NCBI GenBank assembly: GCA_012521805.1
Contig: JAAYLQ010000154.1
Coordinates: 1-22,001, forward strand
DNA from: Bacillota bacterium
GTDB taxonomy: Bacteria > Bacillota > Limnochordia > Darwinibacteriales > DTU012
Length of the DNA: 22,001 nt
Direction: 5' to 3'
Below are positions 12,904-19,545 of this stretch, piece after piece. The notes below the pieces were generated by a model. That model did no database searches. It was not told where the DNA came from and saw only the letters and a list, made by a program, of their open reading frames with translations. The number at the start of each line of letters is the position of its first letter. Position 1 is the stretch's first letter. A program made the translations under genes and the position numbers.

Positions 12904-14029
12904 AATAATGATCATTGGCGGTGACAACTCTAGTGATCTTTACGGAGCTAGTTTAGCACAGGCTCTTAAGGAGATTATACCGGATCTTGCCCTGCTCGGT
13001 GTTGGTGGAGCACTGATGCAGGATAGTGGAGTTGAGCTGATTTATAATATATCTGAACTAGAGAACTTGGGAGGTTTTGAAGCGCTGCGGGCTTCTCATG
13101 TTGTTAAGCGCCTGATTCAGCGCATCTCAGAGTCAATGGATCAATTTCAGCCAGGGCTGATTGTGCAGATTGGCCTGCCTGTATTCAGCTTGAAATTGAT
13201 TGAACTGGCCAAAACCAAGGAGATTCCTGTAGCGTATTACAATTCGCCTCTAAACTGGGGTACTGAAGAGGTAAAAATCTCACGTTTGGCGGAAGCAGTG
13301 GATCTGGTGATTGGCGTATCGCGTTATGAGACCGAGCTGTGTCAAAACTATGGTATTGCAGTGGAGTTCGCCGGTCATCCGTTGGTTGATATAGCTGATG
13401 CTAAGCCAGGGCGAAAAACTGCTCAGGAGCTGAACCTGACGCCTGGTAAACCAATCTTGGCACTTATACCCGGCCTGCGAGAAACAGAGGTAAACGTATA
13501 TCTTCCCACATTATTTAAAGCTGTTAACCGAATTAATATGGAAGGACGCTCGATTCAAACAGTAGTAACAGTTCCTCAATCTGTTAGTCAAGAGTGCTGT
13601 AATAAACTAATCGAGAAGTGGGATGTCGATACTGTAACCTTTACCGATGATGTGCACTCCGTTCTCAGCTGCGCTGATGCGGCTGTTGTGACTAGTGGTT
13701 CAGCAAGCATAATGGCAGCACTATCTCAAGTTCCGGCGGTAGCGATACATAAGGTAACTGCTGCGACTTATCTTTTTAATAAAATGCTGCTGCGGAAACC
13801 TCCTTTTGCAATGATTAATTTTTTAATGCAGGACTATGTAATTCCTGAGTTAGTGCAGAATGATTTTACAGAAGCAAAAGTCGCTGAGGCAGTAATTACT
13901 CTTCTGGAGGACCAAAATAGTAGATTAGAGTATCTGGAGAAACTACAGCGTCTGCCTGAGGAATTTGGTACCAGTGGGGCTGTGGAGCGAGCTGCTCGAA
14001 TCATTGCAAAAATGTTAAAGACAGGTTAG
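12881..14029 (+). CDS. LpxB-like glycosyltransferase (GT19), divergent active site
   Basis: LpxB joins UDP-2,3-diacylglucosamine and lipid X to the lipid A disaccharide. From ATG 12881 (GAGGAG just upstream) the protein has 382 residues, the same as E. coli LpxB, and its first 100 positions align without gaps. Family marks present: GVGG..MQ..G, VAYYNSP..W, GHPLVD, ALIPGLRETEV (GSR-like loop), TSGSASIMAAL and YVIPELVQ. Departures: the GEASGD motif reads GGDNSSD, and the GIDAPDFN motif reads QIGLPVFS. That puts Gly at position 98, where E. coli has the Asp regarded as the catalytic base, and Val at 101. The Asn of the PNLLAG motif and the Arg of the GSR loop are kept. It may use another substrate or have lost LpxB activity. 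Calling it lpxB outright would overstate the case. Confidence 0.85.
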   Translation: MIAMAQNRIMIIGGDNSSDLYGASLAQALKEIIPDLALLGVGGALMQDSGVELIYNISELENLGGFEALRASHVVKRLIQRISESMDQFQPGLIVQIGLPVFSLKLIELAKTKEIPVAYYNSPLNWGTEEVKISRLAEAVDLVIGVSRYETELCQNYGIAVEFAGHPLVDIADAKPGRKTAQELNLTPGKPILALIPGLRETEVNVYLPTLFKAVNRINMEGRSIQTVVTVPQSVSQECCNKLIEKWDVDTVTFTDDVHSVLSCADAAVVTSGSASIMAALSQVPAVAIHKVTAATYLFNKMLLRKPPFAMINFLMQDYVIPELVQNDFTEAKVAEAVITLLEDQNSRLEYLEKLQRLPEEFGTSGAVERAARIIAKMLKTG

Positions 14030-14046
14030 AAGGAGCGGTCAGACCC

Positions 14047-14766
14047 GTGAGTATTGTAGCCACTGACCTAGTAAAGCGCTATGGAAAGCGAACAGTTGTA
14101 AATGAAGTAAGTATAGAAGTAAATCGTGGCGAGATCGTTGGTTTATTAGGCTCTAATGGAGCAGGAAAAACGACTACCTTTGCAATGATTGTAGGATTGG
14201 AACGGGCTGAATCTGGAAAGATTGTTCTAGACAGCAATGATATAACTCGAATGCCTATGTTTCGCCGCGGACAATTAGGAATCGCGTATCTGCCGCAGGA
14301 ACCATCAGTTTTTAGGAAATTAAGTGTGGCCGAAAATATTTTGGCCGTGCTGAAGTTATATAGATTAAGTCATGATGAGTGCAGTCGGAGACTGGAGAGT
14401 CTGCTGAAGGAATTTCGCTTAGAGCACGTTCGAGATCAGAAAGGTTATCAGATTTCTGGGGGCGAGCGCAGACGAACTGAAATTGCCCGGGCTTTAGCTG
14501 GAAATCCTTCTTTTTTACTGCTGGATGAGCCATTTGCTGGGGTAGACCCTATTGCAGTCAGCGAGATTCAGCAGATAATAGCCTCTCTAAAAGCAAAGAA
14601 TCTCGGCATTTTGATCACCGACCACAATGTGCGAGAAACTCTGCGGATTACTGATCGGGCTTACATTATGCACAACGGCAAGATCCTTGTATCAGGGGGA
14701 GCTTCCGATGTAGCAGAAGATAAATTGGCTAGACAGTACTACCTAGGGAGCGGATTTCAGCTATAG
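14047..14766 (+). CDS. lptB: LptB, ATPase of the LPS export complex
   Basis: Cytoplasmic ATPase driving LptFG. The 239 residues include Walker A GSNGAGKTT, the LptB-specific segment AYLPQEPSVFRKLSV (Q-loop), signature ISGGERRRTEIARAL, Walker B LLLDEPFAGVDPIAV and the DHNVRETL switch region. The last three are diagnostic for LptB over other ABC ATPases. The signature begins with Ile rather than Leu, which is a mild change. GTG at 14047 lies 11 bases after AAGGAG (14030-14035), a rather long spacing. It follows the LpxB-like gene by 17 bases and precedes a DUF3084 gene, and is split from lptFG-D-C-A by about 4.7 kb. Confidence 0.95.
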   Translation: MSIVATDLVKRYGKRTVVNEVSIEVNRGEIVGLLGSNGAGKTTTFAMIVGLERAESGKIVLDSNDITRMPMFRRGQLGIAYLPQEPSVFRKLSVAENILAVLKLYRLSHDECSRRLESLLKEFRLEHVRDQKGYQISGGERRRTEIARALAGNPSFLLLDEPFAGVDPIAVSEIQQIIASLKAKNLGILITDHNVRETLRITDRAYIMHNGKILVSGGASDVAEDKLARQYYLGSGFQL

Positions 14767-14809
14767 GATGGTCAGTGGTGTGGAGGGATTTGAAAGGGGT
14801 GAGCTGCAG

Positions 14810-15910
14810 ATGTATGGTTTTACTTTAATTTTTATACTCGCTTTTATAGGCGGTGTAATTGCCTATATTGGCGATAAAATTGGTATGAAAGTAGGTCGTA
14901 AGCGGCTCACTTTATTTGGACTGCGCCCAAAATATACTGGTATTATTATCACTATTTTTACCGGAATTTTTATTTCTGTTGCCTCCATTGTAATTTTAAC
15001 TATTGCGTCAGATGATGTGCGGACAGCACTATTTGAGATGAAAGAGATTCAAGAAACTCTGGCTGCTAATCAGCAGCAGCTGGATCAAAGTATTCAGGCT
15101 ATGAGTCAAATGGAGGCAGACTTACAGACATTAATTATTCAGCGTGATGCGGCAGCGGCGGATTTGGCCGAAGCACAGGAGCTTTATGCGGAGTTAGAGC
15201 AGATGCGTGCTCAGCTCCAGTTAGAGTATGATCAGCTTTTAGCTGAGTACGAGGAGCTGTCGTTAGACTACAGTGAGCTCTACATGTTTGCCAATTGGAT
15301 CCGCCTCGGCAACGTTGCTTTCCGGGCTGAACAGATCATTTATGCTCAAGTTGTGGAAGCAAGCGATAATTTAGAGGAAAATTACAGCCGGCTGTATGAT
15401 GTATTAAAAACAGCTGATCGAATTGCTTATCAATCTGGAGCAAGGGTTGACAGCGATTCTGAATCAGCAATCATCATACCCCAGGATGCAGTGGATTTTG
15501 CAGCCCTCTATATTCAGCAGGAACAGGGATTGTTTGTTGTGCGGGTCCTTTCAGAAACAAACACTGTGGTAGGCCAACCGGTCAAAGCCTATTTAGGGAT
15601 AATCAAAAATGAGCTTATATTTCCGAAAGACACAGTGCTGGAGGAAACAGTAGTCGATCTGGACGCTGAGCCAGACGTGGATAAGGAAATTTTGGAACTG
15701 TTAAACAGGGCAAATGCTGTGGCTGTTCGCGAGGGCATGATTACCTCAATCGGTGGTGGTGCTGTAGAAGTGGACGGCAATGAGTTTATGAATGCTATTG
15801 CCCAAGCGGAAGCCAGTTCAGGTAAGATCAAAATTCAAGCAAAAGCTTTAGAAGATACTTTTGCTGCAGCTGGTCCTGTGAAAATTAAACTGGATATAAT
15901 CCAAGATTAA
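14810..15910 (+). CDS. DUF3084 membrane/coiled-coil protein
   Basis: The opening YIGDKIGMKVGRKRLTLFGLRP and the nearby TGIFISVASI helix are characteristic of DUF3084, a family of unknown function seen in cyanobacteria and diderm Firmicutes. From ATG 14810 it has 366 residues: two transmembrane helices (about 3-21 and 44-66), a coiled coil (about 75-155) and a soluble alpha/beta C-terminal region. The helix spacing predicts the positively charged loop on the cytoplasmic side and the coiled coil in the cytoplasm or periplasm depending on insertion. The frame is open back to an ATG at 14768, but AAAGGGGTGAG (14793-14803) and the conserved start of the family favour 14810. Being last in the fabZ-lptB run suggests an envelope role; the function is not known. 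Confidence 0.85.
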   Translation: MYGFTLIFILAFIGGVIAYIGDKIGMKVGRKRLTLFGLRPKYTGIIITIFTGIFISVASIVILTIASDDVRTALFEMKEIQETLAANQQQLDQSIQAMSQMEADLQTLIIQRDAAAADLAEAQELYAELEQMRAQLQLEYDQLLAEYEELSLDYSELYMFANWIRLGNVAFRAEQIIYAQVVEASDNLEENYSRLYDVLKTADRIAYQSGARVDSDSESAIIIPQDAVDFAALYIQQEQGLFVVRVLSETNTVVGQPVKAYLGIIKNELIFPKDTVLEETVVDLDAEPDVDKEILELLNRANAVAVREGMITSIGGGAVEVDGNEFMNAIAQAEASSGKIKIQAKALEDTFAAAGPVKIKLDIIQD

Positions 15911-15937
15911 AATAATAAAGTCTTTATAAAACAATAA

Positions 15938-15946
15938 TGCTATAAT
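15938..15946 (+). promoter_or_regulatory. Extended -10 promoter upstream of the porin leader
   Basis: TGCTATAAT, an exact TGnTATAAT, 28 bases after the DUF3084 stop; no -35 seen. A start near 15953 would make either a roughly 90-base RNA ending at the terminator at 16044 or, with read-through, a 390-base leader for the porin gene. Confidence 0.6.
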
Positions 15947-15952
15947 ATTTTT

Positions 15953-16046
15953 TATCTTCAACCATTATCTAACACCTGCCATATCTCAGCAGGGATAAGA
16001 ATAAAATCGAAGTAGTTATAGCGGCAGGCTGTAGCTACTTTTTCTT
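15953..16046 (+). ncRNA. Predicted small RNA or attenuator leader (unclassified)
   Basis: The stretch lies between an extended -10 promoter and a strong terminator and has no plausible open frame. CCTGC (15975-15979) can pair with GCAGG (15989-15993) as a 5' hairpin, or CCTGCC (15975-15980) can pair with GGCAGG (16023-16028), which is the loop of the terminator. These pairings exclude each other, an arrangement like an attenuator or a pseudoknotted sRNA. It matches no riboswitch class that I recognise. Confidence 0.35.
16012..16046 (+). terminator. Rho-independent terminator between the DUF3084 and porin genes
   Basis: GTAGTTATAGC (16012-16022) pairs with GCTGTAGCTAC (16028-16038): 11 bp with two G-T wobbles, loop GGCAG, then TTTTTCTT (16039-16046). 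It ends the fabZ-lptB-DUF3084 transcript and any RNA from the promoter at 15938. Confidence 0.85.
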
Positions 16047-16102
16047 ACATAAACCACCCTCAAAAAAAATAAATTTTGTAGAAGGAATATACTTGAGAAG
16101 TG

Positions 16103-16156
16103 TAGAAAGAAAGAAAAAGATGATGTTGTGAAATCGGTCTTTTTCCTTTTTTTCTA
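16103..16156 (+). repeat. Long A/T-rich inverted repeat in the porin upstream region
   Basis: An 18-base purine arm (16103-16120, starting TAGAAAG and ending AAAAAGA) is complementary to a 19-base pyrimidine arm (16138-16156, starting TCTTTTTCC and ending TTTCTA), with one bulge and one wobble, around a 17-base loop. As DNA it is an A-tract/T-tract dyad that could bend or act as an upstream element. As RNA it is a long, weak stem. No gene is visible from 15911 to 16342. Confidence 0.6.
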
Positions 16157-16208
16157 ACCTCTGTAAAATTGATGGGAAAGGGGGAATTACTGCTTATACA
16201 TAAAGCAT

Positions 16209-16214
16209 TATACT
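16209..16214 (+). promoter_or_regulatory. Candidate -10 box for the porin gene
   Basis: TATACT at 16209-16214 is a good -10, but no good -35 is present at 16-18 bp. A start near 16221 would give a 122-base leader containing the hairpin at 16234-16301. Low confidence. Confidence 0.3.
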
Positions 16215-16233
16215 ATTAACAGAGGTGATAAAA

Positions 16234-16301
16234 AATCGGCAGTAAAGCAGTACGGAGAGGAAACACAGGGAAACTCGTTTGTACGCTTTACTAAACTGAT
16301 T
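16234..16301 (+). promoter_or_regulatory. Structured 5' leader hairpin of the porin gene
   Basis: Nested pairing: AATCG/TGATT (16234-16238 with 16297-16301), AGTAAAGC/GCTTTACT (16241-16248 with 16285-16292), a bulged A (16249), then GTAC/GTAC (16250-16253 with 16281-16284). The 27-base purine-rich apical loop contains GAG/CTC. It lies 27 bases before AGGAGG (16328-16333). Such a stem near an abundant porin start could stabilise the mRNA or regulate translation. A short resemblance of the loop (CACAGGGAAAC) to part of the c-di-GMP-I riboswitch is not supported by the rest of that motif. Confidence 0.5.
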
Positions 16302-16342
16302 ACCAGAAGTTAGGTAAAATATCAATTAGGAGGTTATTGCTG

Positions 16343-18943
16343 ATGAACTCTAAAAAAGTTTCTGCAGTATTAGCAGCGATATTAGTTCTTGCGCTGTCTG
16401 CATCTGTATTCGCAGCTAATCCTTTTTCAGATGTACCTGCACATCACTGGGCTTACGACTCAATAACTAAGTTAGCTGCTGTAGGCTTAGTCGAAGGCTA
16501 TCCTGATGGTACATTTGGTGGAACAAGAACCATGACTCGTTATGAAGCTGCTATGGTGTTTGCTCGTGCTTTAGCTAGATTGGAAGCATTAGTAGAAAGC
16601 CAAGTTGTTTCCAACACTGCTGGCGTTCAAGAGCGCATCACCGCTGACATTTTAGCTGAGTTAGAATCAGTCACAGATGAGTTGGCTGCTCTGATTGAAG
16701 CTAAACTTGCTGATCTGGACGTTGTGGTTAAGGAAGCAGTTGCAGAAGAACTTACAGCAGCTGGTCTGCAGTCTGCTGATCGTCCGTTTGTAATGAGTGA
16801 GGAAGCTGAGGCTGTGCTCGCTGAATTAGTTGGCGAATTAACCAAAGCTTATTTGGCTGAAGCTAAGGAATTAGCAACAGAGACAATCGTTGAAACTGGT
16901 GTTATCGAAAGAGTTGTAGTTGAAGATGTGGATGAAGCTGTTGTTAAAGCTATCGCAGAGGAAGTATTAGCTTCCAGCTTATGGGCTATTGAAGATGAAA
17001 TCTTCGACAACGCTCAATATGTCGAAATGGTTACCAGCAGAATTAACGACCGTTTAGGCCGTGTAACCAGAGACGTTGATGTGATCGCTGCTTCTTATGT
17101 AAGTAAAGACGAAGTTGAAGATCGCTTTTATGATCTTGAGTCTGCTATTGAAAGCAATGCTGATTACGTCACTATGGTAACCAACCGCATTAATGATCGT
17201 TTAGGTCGGGTAACCAAGGATGTTGATGGCTTAAAAGCTGCTCGTACAGAGGATCTCAACACTGTCAATGGCTTAATTGCTGCACTTCAAGGCGATGTAG
17301 CTGCACTCCAGGAAGCTTTGGATGCAGAAGTATTGGCCCTGACAAACACATTTACTAAAGTTAACGATGAGTTTGCTGACGAGCTGGCTCTTCTCGGCGT
17401 GCGTGTAGATGATTTAGAAAAACTCTATGCTAATCTTGACAGCCGTGTTACTGATGTTGAAGCTTCTGTAGCTGAAGTTGAAGCTTCTGTAGCTGAAGTT
17501 GAGGCTGCTGTAGCTGAATTAGATGCTAAAGTAGATGAAGCAACCAAAGTTAAATTAGCAGGTTCAGTTAAGTATGAAACTGGTAAAACCAAAATTACCA
17601 CTGTGGTTGGTGAAAACACCGTTGAGCTGGACAATGCTCAAGGCATCTTAAACAATTACAGCAAAGACTTAAAGTCTGATACCAATCTTGAAGTAAACTT
17701 GAGTGCTCGTTTAAGCGAGGGCACCACTGTTAACTTAACATTAGGCGGCAAGACAGATCTTCCAGCAACTGTTGATAGCCTGAATAAGTATGTACTTGAA
17801 GTAGTAAGCGATACTCCAGTTAATCGCTTTGCGGTAGGTACAGTTGGTGAAGATGTACCTGCAAGATTTGACACTAATGCTTTAGCTGTTAAACCTGATA
17901 GAGGTGCGGTAGCTGACATCGCTTTAGGTGATCTCAATCTCTATGCTCTTGCAGGCCAAAGAGCAGATGACGGTATGTTAGCATTAGGTGCTAAATACTC
18001 ACTGGTTCCAGCGTTTGGCTTTAAACTGACCGGTGCTGCCTACACTGAGAAAGATTTAAATTATGCTGATGAAACTGCTGTAGCTGCAGGCTTGTTTGGT
18101 ACAGTTTTGGGCGTAGATTATGACGTTAAAGTTGCATTGGATCGCTTCAAAGCTGAAGATGCAGATGAAGGTGACGACGAAAGCAAGAGCCTGACCAATA
18201 ACATGCTCTTCGACGTAAACCTTGGCGCTGATCTCGGCCTGGTAAGCGTTGACGCTGGCTGGACCAGAGCTGGTGCGGATTTTGGTACTGGCAAGCTGAC
18301 TGGTAAAGGTTTCTTTGACAGCAATGCCCAGACCAGACTGCGCCTCGATGCTGGTGCTGATCTGTTTGGTGTTGATCTGCAGGCAGCTACTTATCTTGAA
18401 CAAGATTCCAATGGCGATAACCTGATCAGCGCTGCAATGCTGAATGCTGGTTATGAATTTAATCTCTTCCTGCCAATTAACCTCGCTGGTGCGTATGGCT
18501 GGAAGGCGCCTCAAGATCCAAGTGCAGAAAACGATGTTCACACCCAACTTAAAGTTGGTACTGGTTTAGACCTGTTTGGCGTTGATGTAGATGGAAGCTT
18601 CACCTATGTGAACAACTACATTGATGGTGACTGGCGCAATCCAGGAAATTGGTTGGGTAAAGATCTGAACTTAGTAAATGTTACCCTTGGTTATAATGCT
18701 GATAACTTCGGCGGTGCTAATTTAGATTTAGGCTATAACTTTGAGTTAGCTATTCCAAGAGATGATGCTACTGCTGATGTGTTTGGCAACCAAATGACCC
18801 ATATCTTATCTGCTGGTTACGGTTTTGCAGATGGAATGAAATTAAATATGTCTGCTAAGAGAGTTAACATCAACTCTGCAGAAGAAAATGTTCCTGCAGT
18901 TAATGTTAACGAACTCAAAGCTGGCTTAGAATTCTCATTCTAA
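16343..18943 (+). CDS. OmpM-type SLH-domain outer-membrane porin
   Basis: OmpM proteins of diderm Firmicutes attach the outer membrane to peptidoglycan through a periplasmic SLH domain and form a porin barrel. From ATG 16343 (AGGAGG at 9 bases; a TTG at 16337 is too close) the protein has 866 residues. The signal peptide ends VFAA. One SLH domain (about 22-80) carries FSDVPAHHWAYDSITKL, GYPDGTFGG and the MTRYEAAM motif. A long alpha-helical/coiled-coil stalk (about 85-400) follows, with a 49-residue internal repeat and a 7-residue tandem repeat. A beta barrel of glycine-rich amphipathic strands (about 405-866) ends LEFSF with the expected terminal Phe. A strong terminator follows. The hairpin-rich leader and regular codon use fit a highly expressed, regulated major protein. 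Confidence 0.92.
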   Translation: MNSKKVSAVLAAILVLALSASVFAANPFSDVPAHHWAYDSITKLAAVGLVEGYPDGTFGGTRTMTRYEAAMVFARALARLEALVESQVVSNTAGVQERITADILAELESVTDELAALIEAKLADLDVVVKEAVAEELTAAGLQSADRPFVMSEEAEAVLAELVGELTKAYLAEAKELATETIVETGVIERVVVEDVDEAVVKAIAEEVLASSLWAIEDEIFDNAQYVEMVTSRINDRLGRVTRDVDVIAASYVSKDEVEDRFYDLESAIESNADYVTMVTNRINDRLGRVTKDVDGLKAARTEDLNTVNGLIAALQGDVAALQEALDAEVLALTNTFTKVNDEFADELALLGVRVDDLEKLYANLDSRVTDVEASVAEVEASVAEVEAAVAELDAKVDEATKVKLAGSVKYETGKTKITTVVGENTVELDNAQGILNNYSKDLKSDTNLEVNLSARLSEGTTVNLTLGGKTDLPATVDSLNKYVLEVVSDTPVNRFAVGTVGEDVPARFDTNALAVKPDRGAVADIALGDLNLYALAGQRADDGMLALGAKYSLVPAFGFKLTGAAYTEKDLNYADETAVAAGLFGTVLGVDYDVKVALDRFKAEDADEGDDESKSLTNNMLFDVNLGADLGLVSVDAGWTRAGADFGTGKLTGKGFFDSNAQTRLRLDAGADLFGVDLQAATYLEQDSNGDNLISAAMLNAGYEFNLFLPINLAGAYGWKAPQDPSAENDVHTQLKVGTGLDLFGVDVDGSFTYVNNYIDGDWRNPGNWLGKDLNLVNVTLGYNADNFGGANLDLGYNFELAIPRDDATADVFGNQMTHILSAGYGFADGMKLNMSAKRVNINSAEENVPAVNVNELKAGLEFSF
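17009..17227 (+). repeat. 49-residue (147-bp) internal repeat in the SLH-porin stalk
   Basis: Residues 223-246 and 272-295 share 20 of 24 positions, including an identical RINDRLGRVT, exactly 49 residues apart. The DNA copies have diverged at many third positions, so this is an old duplication kept by selection rather than a recent one. Confidence 0.75.
17456..17518 (+). repeat. Three tandem 21-bp units in the coiled-coil stalk
   Basis: Units at 17456-17476 and 17477-17497 are identical; the third (17498-17518) differs at two bases. Each codes for seven residues (VEASVAE or VEAAVAE), one coiled-coil heptad. The exact DNA identity suggests recent slippage and a possible length-variable stalk. 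Confidence 0.9.
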
Positions 18944-18963
18944 AGCAGAGCTGTCGTTGTATG

Positions 18964-18996
18964 AAAATACCCACACGTTTAGTGTGGGTATTTTTT
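18964..18996 (+). terminator. Strong Rho-independent terminator after the SLH porin gene
   Basis: AAAATACCCACAC (18964-18976) pairs perfectly with GTGTGGGTATTTT (18982-18994), loop GTTTA, T run 18991-18996. The A run facing the T run could also work on the minus strand. Confidence 0.93.
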
Positions 18997-19046
18997 ACGC
19001 TCAAAAAAATATTCTTTACAGCGAATTGATACAGTAGGGGTGAATT

Positions 19047-19454
19047 ATGGAAGTTAAGAAAGGACCAATTTTAGCAGTTGATCCCGGCAGGGAGAAATGC
19101 GGCGTAGCGATAGTGGATGAAGGCAAAACACTGCTGCAGGAGGTGGTTGCCCGCGCAAGTATAATGGAAAGACTAAGCTCAATTATGCCAGCTTCTGGAC
19201 CAATAGTCGTTGGTGATCGTACTGGAAGCAAAACTTTTATCCAGGAATTAAAAGCTGCGATACCAGCAGCAGCGAATCGAATAGTTACGGTGAATGAACA
19301 TCTCTCCAGTGTTGAAGCCCGGTCACTGTATTGGCAGAATAATCCTCCTCGGGGATGGCGCAGACTTCTTCCCGTCTCACTGCAGACACCACCGGTGCCA
19401 ATAGATGATTATGTGGCAGTAATTTTAGCACACCGCTACTTGGATGGAAAATAG
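19047..19454 (+). CDS. RuvX/YqgF-like RNase H-fold protein
   Basis: A 135-residue protein with the YqgF/RuvX outline: ILAVDPGREKCGVAIVD at the N-terminus with Asp12, VVGDRTGSKTF in the middle, VNEHLSSVEARSLYW with Glu84, and PIDDYVAVILAHRYL at the end with Asp120/Asp121. These acidic residues are the expected metal-binding set of the RNase H fold. In bacteria the family processes pre-16S rRNA or resembles Holliday-junction resolvases. It differs from standard YqgF in having DPG-REKCG rather than DxGxxRIG and an unusual WRRLLPVSLQTPP segment, so it may be a paralog and not the housekeeping enzyme. AGGGGTGA (19034-19041) precedes the ATG. No clear promoter is seen after the upstream terminator. 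Its link to envelope genes is unclear. Confidence 0.75.
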   Translation: MEVKKGPILAVDPGREKCGVAIVDEGKTLLQEVVARASIMERLSSIMPASGPIVVGDRTGSKTFIQELKAAIPAAANRIVTVNEHLSSVEARSLYWQNNPPRGWRRLLPVSLQTPPVPIDDYVAVILAHRYLDGK

Positions 19455-19545
19455 CGGCAATCTCACAAATAACTTGAATTAAGAAGGATTTGAGGCAGTT
19501 TTGGCGAAATTTAGATCAAGATAAACAGTGAAAAGGGGGGTTGTT

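Noticed and set aside
12881..14029. Frameshift or degraded lpxB gene
   Set aside because: The frame is intact at full family length with most GT19 motifs kept, so the active-site changes look like divergence, not decay.
16254..16280. Loop similarity to the c-di-GMP-I riboswitch (CACAGGG followed by AAAC)
   Set aside because: The other conserved parts of that class, including the second stem, the GCAAAGCC-type stretch and the tetraloop receptor, are absent.
17456..17518. Tandem 21-bp repeats as a possible CRISPR fragment
   Set aside because: There are no spacers; the units are in frame and encode coiled-coil heptads.
18056..18547. 163-codon minus-strand open frame inside the SLH porin gene
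   Set aside because: It mirrors the barrel codons of a clearly coding plus-strand gene, has no family resemblance, and its product shows no coherent domain.
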